From the NCBI GenBank assembly GCA_032718565.1, contig JAVGVS010000045.1:2616943-2680942 (forward strand): a DNA stretch of 64,000 bases, written 5' to 3'. The notes beneath the pieces are model-generated. The model did not search any database, was not told where the DNA came from, and saw nothing but the letters and a program-made list of their open reading frames with translations. The translations under genes and the position numbers were made by a program. Shown here one piece after another: positions 57,941 through 64,000 of this stretch. The stretch's first letter is position 1, and the number at the start of each line of letters is the position of its first letter. Origin of the DNA: Distichodus sexfasciatus (lineage: Eukaryota; Chordata; Actinopteri; Characiformes; Distichodontidae).

Positions 57941-58410
57941 CAGCGGATGCAGCGAACAGCATTTAGTCAGCCAAAGGGTAAAAATAGAAGGCAGAAGGTT
58001 TTGAAATGGAAGAGTGGTAAAGTAATACAGGAAGGTGTTGCCCGGTTCGTTCATCTCCTTTGTGTTTGGCCCTGCTGCACACTTCCACACTGCAGGGCAC
58101 TTGGCTGCCTCTCTCTCTCTCTCTCTCCCTCTCCCCACACACACAAACACACATAGTCATAGAGAGGCTGACCGCTCGCAGGTACAGCAGCCAAAGTCCC
58201 ACCCCATACGCTGCCCCGCTCTACTGACATAGTCAACAAACAAACCTCACTCAGCTCGGCCACCCCAGTGGACACACACACTCCCTCTCACACACACACA
58301 CATATACACAGGAAAATTATTTTGATACATAAGTACCTTTATTCTAATGTGTGTCTTTTAGTTTCTACCACATGTGATGTTCTGTTGGAATTTGTACAGT
58401 AGATGGAATA

Positions 58411-58452
58411 GTGGTGTGTGTGTGTGTGTGTGTGTGCGTGTGTGTGTGTGTG
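58411..58452 (+). repeat. (TG)n microsatellite
   Basis: About 20 TG units with one CG interruption. Confidence 0.9.
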
Positions 58453-59232
58453 CAAACACACAAACACACTTTCACACTTTAAACCCAGGCTTGGGTTGGT
58501 ATGAGACTCTGACGGTGTGATAACCTTAAGCGAAAATATCACTGTATAACAGTACAGCTGATATAGCTCTATTGTTATGTTATTTTATATTTGGCTATAA
58601 AATAACCACATTTCCTCCAATGGAATAGAATCATTTTTTTATTTAAACAGCATACATAATATTTTAAAACAATGGTGTTTAATCAAAAAAGAGTGAACAT
58701 GTCTGCTTGTTCATTTATTTTACATTAGAGTTAAATGACTAATGCGTTAATACACACAATGCATTAATAATTTTTTTATGCTAATTAATCAAAGTTTGGC
58801 CCAAACTTCCACTATCACCTCGGACACAGAAGTTTATCTGACTGAAGGCTGTTTTATACTTGATACGTTTATACTTAACACATGCCTGTAAACATTTATT
58901 ACGGAGAAACAGTAAACATTAAAATCGCCAGATTGACCACATGTTTCACGCAAACCCGTGCCACAGCAAATGTTGGTCAAAACACTGTGGATGCAGGAAA
59001 AAGCATTTGAGTAAAATGCATAAATACGCCGAGACTGTGGCTGAGGAGATATTCTTGACCGGCAAATGGCCATTTACATTTGCAGAAGTGTCTAAATGAA
59101 ATCAGAGATTAAATCTGAGCTTTTATGGGCATTGACAAGTTAAAAACTACAATCGGTAACAAGCCTGTAGAGTTTATTTCACCAGTGTTAGACCTAGTCG
59201 CGAACTTTCATTTCACGACTGCGTCACCATGA

Positions 59233-59616
59233 ATGTTGGAGAGTGGCGGGTACTCCCTTAAGATTGCGGACTTTGTGTTTTTCTTCGTGGGGGAGAAGTG
59301 CGAGGGTCTCATCTTCTTGGGCCTTCGTTCACAGCTCACTGACTACTGCACCAAGTACAGGGGGGTGGGGCAGAGGGAGGGGAAAGGGGCGTATTCTCTA
59401 TGTGTGTTCTCGAAGGAAGTGTTTCACTACACTTCACACCACCTGAGGGATTCTTACACTGTCTTTGACGAGTCATTATATAACAACTTGTGTCGCAGGG
59501 AAGATGTGACTGGAAATTTTAGTGGTTTTCATACTTTATTAAACAGTCGTCTACCTTTAAACCAGTATTTTACCAATTTCTATTACCCAAACACACACAC
59601 ACACACACAAACTTAG
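59233..59616 (+). other. 127-codon ORF of mixed composition, unrecognised
   Basis: The reading frame has normal amino-acid variety (for example LKIADFVFFFVGEKCEGLIF, VFHYTSHHLRDSYTVFDESL) and is not a simple-repeat artefact until it ends in a CA repeat. I do not recognise a family, see no good promoter or splice context, and it lies in repeat-rich DNA. It may be a chance ORF or a remnant of a mobile element. Confidence 0.12.
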
Positions 59617-61614
59617 AGTCTTGCCATCTATGAAAATTACTTTTATTAACTTATAATTACAAGACCTGACCCTCTGACAAAACACGTTTTTACAAATAAG
59701 CGCTGCCATTTTTCTATGAATAAACTTTTTTCCTTGTGAGGCCCAATCATCACATACAAAGCTACTAAAATTTAATAAATCACACATTTTCAATGCTTTA
59801 GGGTAGATTAAGGTCCTCAGAAATACATAAATCCAAAACAGATTCAACACAGTTCACACTACCCTTAGGAAAAAAGGCTGCTCTCAGAGCAGTAAGCATA
59901 CTTCTAATTAAAGTAAGTCCAAGTAAGACATACTGTAGATATGAACTAGTCAAGTAGTCAGGTTTAGTTTACTAAGCTTACTACTACATAAAAAGGTACT
60001 TATATAAACCAAATAGTTCAACTAAATTGTGGGTCAATTTAGTCCAAAGAAGTATTGAAATAGCACATTAACAAGTATACTACTAGCACTTTGATATAAG
60101 TATACTTAGAAAATACACTTGAACTAAAATGAACTGTTTCTTAAAAGATTTGAGGTATAAATTTAAATTTTTTAAAAATTTACATTTAAAATTTCGATAA
60201 CCCTCATTACAAGACCGAATCTGCCTGCTGGTGCTGGCGCTGGCATTAGCGTCATTAGCCACGTGACAACTGCTCGTCAGTTGCTTTGCAAATGGATTTG
60301 CCAGCCCCGATCTCACACCAAATGCACAAAACATGACTGACATGGCAACATTTTTTTGGTTGTTGTTACAAGAGTGGCAAATTCACCCTCAAAAATGGAA
60401 TAGGTGGGATAACAGGGTCTCAGGCGTTGAATTTGATGATAACTACAAAGACACTTTTACTTTTTTGAAAAGCACATTTGGAAAGTCTAAAAGCAACAGG
60501 TTGACTGATAAGTTTGGTGTTGGGACAGATAAAAGGGTGCTAGCTTAGCACTATGATTAGCCATGAATAAAGAGAGAGTCTCTCCCTGTCCTTCCTCTTC
60601 ATCGAATGAAATGTCAACAGTGAGGCAGTATTTTTATAAAAAATTTGTGCACCATGGGAAATGAGCGATCGCAGGGACTCAACTCTCAAGACTTTTTGTT
60701 AATTTTTTGCATTTTGGGAATCAGATTTGGAAATTCTAAAAGCTACAAGTAGACTGATGGGATAAATTGGGTTGGAAATTCTGAGAAGGTGCTAAAACGC
60801 TGCTAGCTAGGTGCTACGAGTGTGTGTGTGTGCTGGGAGGGACTAAGATGTTTGGAGGTCACAGTCGGGTGTTGGGTTCAGCTGGCAGCAGCAGCAAGGC
60901 AGGGAAGGGCCGGGCTGGTGAAGACACTCGGCTGGTGACATAACGTCTGCTCTGAGGACACATCCTTGGGCGCCAAAAAAATCCACAAACAAGAAGCGTG
61001 ACTAGCTTCTCAATCATCCTGACAGCAGTCTCACACACACATGCTCAGATGCCTAAAAAAGTTGGTGCCGCATGTGTGTTGGTCATCGGATGAGCAGGAG
61101 TATCTCTTACTTATGCTCTCTGCGATCATACATCAAAAAGCAGTGTCCCCAAAGCTCCAGTTTGCTGAGCCAGATCTGAAAATAGGGTCTGACTGATGTA
61201 GTCGCCAGAGACATCGTCCTTCTTCAAGGGTCAATATCAGAGATGGTGCAATGTCCCTTTTTGTGGTCTTCATCGTGTCTAAGGAATTAACTTCTGAAGA
61301 TGAAAGGGAAATTTCAATCCATAAATTTCACCTGTCCCTTTTGTCTGCAGGAGTCAGGCAAACCTATCAGGAACATTATGATCAAAACGGAGAGGGGAGC
61401 ATCTATCCTCAGGCCACATGAACTTCTCAACCTGGACATTGCACCACGACTTCTGTTAACAGCACAAAATGGACTTCTTATACAACTTTTATACTCTTTG
61501 CACTTTATACTCAATGCACATTACAGATACTGTGCATTGGTCAGAGTCTATTGTATATTGTATGCTGAATATTATAATTATTGCGAAAGTGAAAGTCAGA
61601 GATTATTTTTGGCA

Positions 61615-61840
61615 TCCTGCACCACAGCACATAGTGCACCGCTACAAAATGCAACCTCTGCATTTGACCCATCCGTGTAGGACCAGTGAGGAGCTGACGT
61701 AAGCAATCCCCGGGAAGCAGTGCTTGGGGACAGTAACTTGCTCAGGGCTACCTCAGTGCTACCTTTACTGCTCTGAGATTTGAACCAGCGAGCCTCTGAT
61801 CACAGGAGAATCTCCCCCCTAAATTACTACACTGCTACAT
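61615..61840 (-). mobile_element. tRNA-headed SINE (family B)
   Basis: On the plus strand it reads tail to head: CACCACAGCACATAGTGCAC, CTGCATTTGACCCATCCGTG, AAGCAGTGCTTGGGGACAGT, CTCTGAGATTTGAACCAGCG (complement of the B box), then CAAATTACTACACTGC-like head sequence. Confidence 0.65.
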
Positions 61841-62044
61841 CACTTGCATAAAGTGCACAAGCACAATACAAGTTTTGTACAGTCTTGTGTTTTGTCATCT
61901 GTAAAAGAACATATTGTCTCTCTCACCTCTATATATATCCTTAATCTTATGGTGTGTACCAAGTTTACAGGTTTATATTTCAATCTGAAATCTCCTGAAT
62001 CATGGCAAACCAATTTTACATTGCAGCATCACCACCTAAGTGAG

Positions 62045-62255
62045 TTTGGGGCAGTTGGGAGCATAATGGTTTAGGAGTTGGCCTTGTGATCGAAGGCCGC
62101 CCGGTTCAAATCCAGGACCAGTAAAGGTACCACTGAGGTACTCATGAGCAAGCACTGCTCCTTTGGAACAGGCAAAAAGCTGTTCACTCATTGTGGCGCA
62201 CTGTGCTGTGCCATGCTGTGGTGTATTCGTAATGACAAAGAATCACTCACCATTC
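62045..62255 (+). mobile_element. tRNA-headed SINE (family B), full length
   Basis: Head: GGAGCATAATGGTTTAGGAG and CCGGTTCAAATCCAGGACCA. Body: TAAAGGTACCACTGAGGTAC, GAGCAAGCACTGCTCC. Tail: GGCGCACTGTGCTGTGCCAT and CGTAATGACAAAGAATCACT. It lies head to head with the copy at 61615-61840. Confidence 0.7.
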
Positions 62256-62564
62256 ACTAAAGCAAGATAAGATTAGAGTCTATAATTCCCTTAATACCAG
62301 CATTTTTTACTGGTAACATGCAATATTGGGTATTGAAATGTAAGTATTTCTATTCAATAGAAAATGAAAAGCCATTATGAGCCATGGCAGTGCTGATGTG
62401 ACTTACAACCAGTATTGGGGTTAATGAGCTACAAAATAATGTGTTATTGTAATTATATGACTTTCCTTCATTCCAGAGTATAGTGTTGCAGTTCAGATTT
62501 CAGTAAGGGCATTACAGATAATGAGTCACTAAAAATCCACTAATTTACATTAACAGTATTTTTC

Positions 62565-62655
62565 AGACACTTTTATCTGGATTGATTTCTAGTTCCTAAT
62601 TAAAGTCTGCTTAGAGCAACCTGAGGTTAAGGGTCTTGCTTACGGGCCAAAAGAT
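62565..62655 (+). mobile_element. SINE-tail-like fragment
   Basis: TTTTCAGACACTTTTATCTG then GAGCAACCTGAGGTTAAGGG and TCTTGCTTACGGGCC. The same string of motifs, diverged, occurs at 5878-5975 (TTTAGCAGACACTAC, GGGTCTTGCTCAGGGGTCC). Confidence 0.45.
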
Positions 62656-64000
62656 TTTACTATGAAATATAAGCTTTACAGTAACTACTCCAACCAGTGT
62701 TGGCTACATTGTCTAATTAAAGGACAACAGCTAATGACTTAAATTATGTGCATGCCACTGCATTAAAAAATGTGGCATTTGAGTATTTAATGTGCTAAAC
62801 GGGGGAATTGGTAGCTAAAAAGTAAAGTGACAAATGGTTAGTCACCTTTCAACAAGTAAGTAATCCCGCTGCAACTTACAGAAGGTAATTGTAATATATA
62901 AATCTGTTTTAGTACCTACCCCGAATCTTAACAAACCAAAAAAGTCTCAATAAAACTAAAGCAGAAAGACCACAGTGTTAACTTTCAACTTGCAAACACA
63001 TTTTTAACACACCTAATTTTTTTATTAAATGAAAGCAGCTCATTGCTTTGCAACATTATGTACTTTTGTTGCCCAATGCATCGCATTCCCTACTCATGTT
63101 CCGCCCATGTTAGAAATGTTAGCATTCAGACCAGTGGGCTATTGCTTTAAAGTTTGTTAAGAGGCAGGAGAGACGACGCCTGCAAATTTTATGGTCCAGC
63201 AAAGGCACGTCACCCAACAAACACCTTGGCCAGCTGAGCGGGAGCTGCAGCCGCTCGTAAACACGGCGCACACTTTCTCAACGCCACCAAACACCTGTGT
63301 TTGTCTTTGAAGCCCAGATTTCATGTCTCGCTCTCCTCTAGGGACCTTCCAGCAATGTACCATTCAATAAATTCCATCTGAAAAAAAAAAGATTTATCTC
63401 ACACAGGGACCACAAAAATGCTTAATAAATGTGGAGGGAAGCAGCCGTAACCTTTGATGAGGAGGAGGGAAGGGGGCTGCTTGGATGTCCAGGCAGGATA
63501 CAGAAAAACGGGGGAGTGACGTGGGACATCCTACTCCAGAAACAATAAAAGCACAGGCAGGGTGTGTGTTTTTTATCTTTAAACAACATGCCGTAAAAAC
63601 ACACACACATAAAGCTGCGCTCTGCAACAATGGCCCAGGGGTAGGGGACGGGTAGGAAGGCCCTTTGGCCTCCGCAGGAACGACACAGACTTTCCAGATG
63701 AAAGGTGTGTACGTGTGTGTGTGTGTGTGTGTGTGTGTCGTACACATCAGAAGGTAAAAGAAAAGAGACAAACAGCAGTGTTCCAAGTACTGGACTTTTG
63801 AGCTCCAATCATACACCACAAATTCCATTTGTAGAACATATAATTTTAAGAATATTCTATGTCTATCAAAAACATCATAATGAGTTATCTTTACAAGTCA
63901 TGCTTGATTTACTCTATGAGTCATGTAAGTCATCAAAACATGTCACTGTCATTAAAAACTTACACATCTACTCAATGGTGTATTAAGTACACAAAAGCAT

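Larger units (their letters stand above)
48000..64000. other. Upstream of bahcc1 exon 1, third part to window end
   Basis: No convincing exon. Contents: a TIR element (48,117-48,760); SINEs (49,070, 61,615, 62,045); a dispersed repeat pair (49,728 and 55,567); a TTCC tract (50,510-51,260); an old hAT-like remnant starting TAGGGATACACAATAATATT (about 52,309-52,400); a unique block (53,180-53,720); purine-rich tracts (53,770-54,250; 54,750-55,210); an A/T-rich AAATAAAT stretch (about 56,010-56,060); CT-rich tracts (56,790-57,520; 57,690-57,940); and AT-rich unique DNA from 58,500 to the end. 63,150-63,440 is unique and may be regulatory. Confidence 0.4.

Noticed and set aside
61300..61680. 126-codon plus-strand ORF
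   Set aside because: Its second half runs into a minus-oriented SINE; no domain recognised.

Overview
The window is vertebrate nuclear DNA, almost certainly from a ray-finned (teleost) fish. It has GT-AG introns, tRNA-headed SINEs and hAT-like and other TIR elements of the kind common in teleosts, and very dense CA/TG and GA/CT microsatellites. One gene is recognisable. It is a bahcc1 gene (BAH domain and coiled-coil containing 1, a chromatin reader), read on the minus strand. The species, and whether this is an a or b duplicate, cannot be settled from the sequence. No bacterial or viral gene system is present.

Left part (about 0.4 to 28.2 kb): 23 consecutive internal coding exons can be chained from 28221 down to 373. 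Their phases agree at every junction, giving 6507 nt (about 2169 residues) without a stop. In protein order these are: a Ser/Pro-rich N-terminal exon; the HDHH-type segment; a 2.2-kb exon rich in His, Gln and Pro; a group of short conserved exons; an 870-bp acidic exon; a coiled-coil exon; two AT-hook-like basic exons; acidic/basic linker exons; and a Tudor-like region spread over the last four exons. The C-terminal exons carrying the BAH domain lie left of position 1. The exon with the start codon was not found.

Right part (28.2 to 64 kb): no convincing exon is present on either strand. On the gene model this is the interior of a very long 5' intron, or upstream sequence. It holds SINEs of two families, a hAT-like element nested inside a SINE, another TIR element, two related minisatellite arrays (41.1-43.7 kb), TG-rich and CATCCCTCACTC-type arrays (45.2-46.3 kb), and a cluster of long polypurine/polypyrimidine tracts that switch strand (50.5-58 kb). 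Between these lie unique blocks that look like conserved non-coding regulatory DNA.

The main observations worth following up are: a tandem NAGNAG acceptor in the gene; acceptors whose pyrimidine tract is made of microsatellite; an alternating two-unit minisatellite with an inverted outlying copy 36 kb away; a 30-bp-arm hairpin within a repeat; a repeat-borne CTCF-like site; and a TATA/Kozak pair in front of a 48-codon ORF in the 5' intron.
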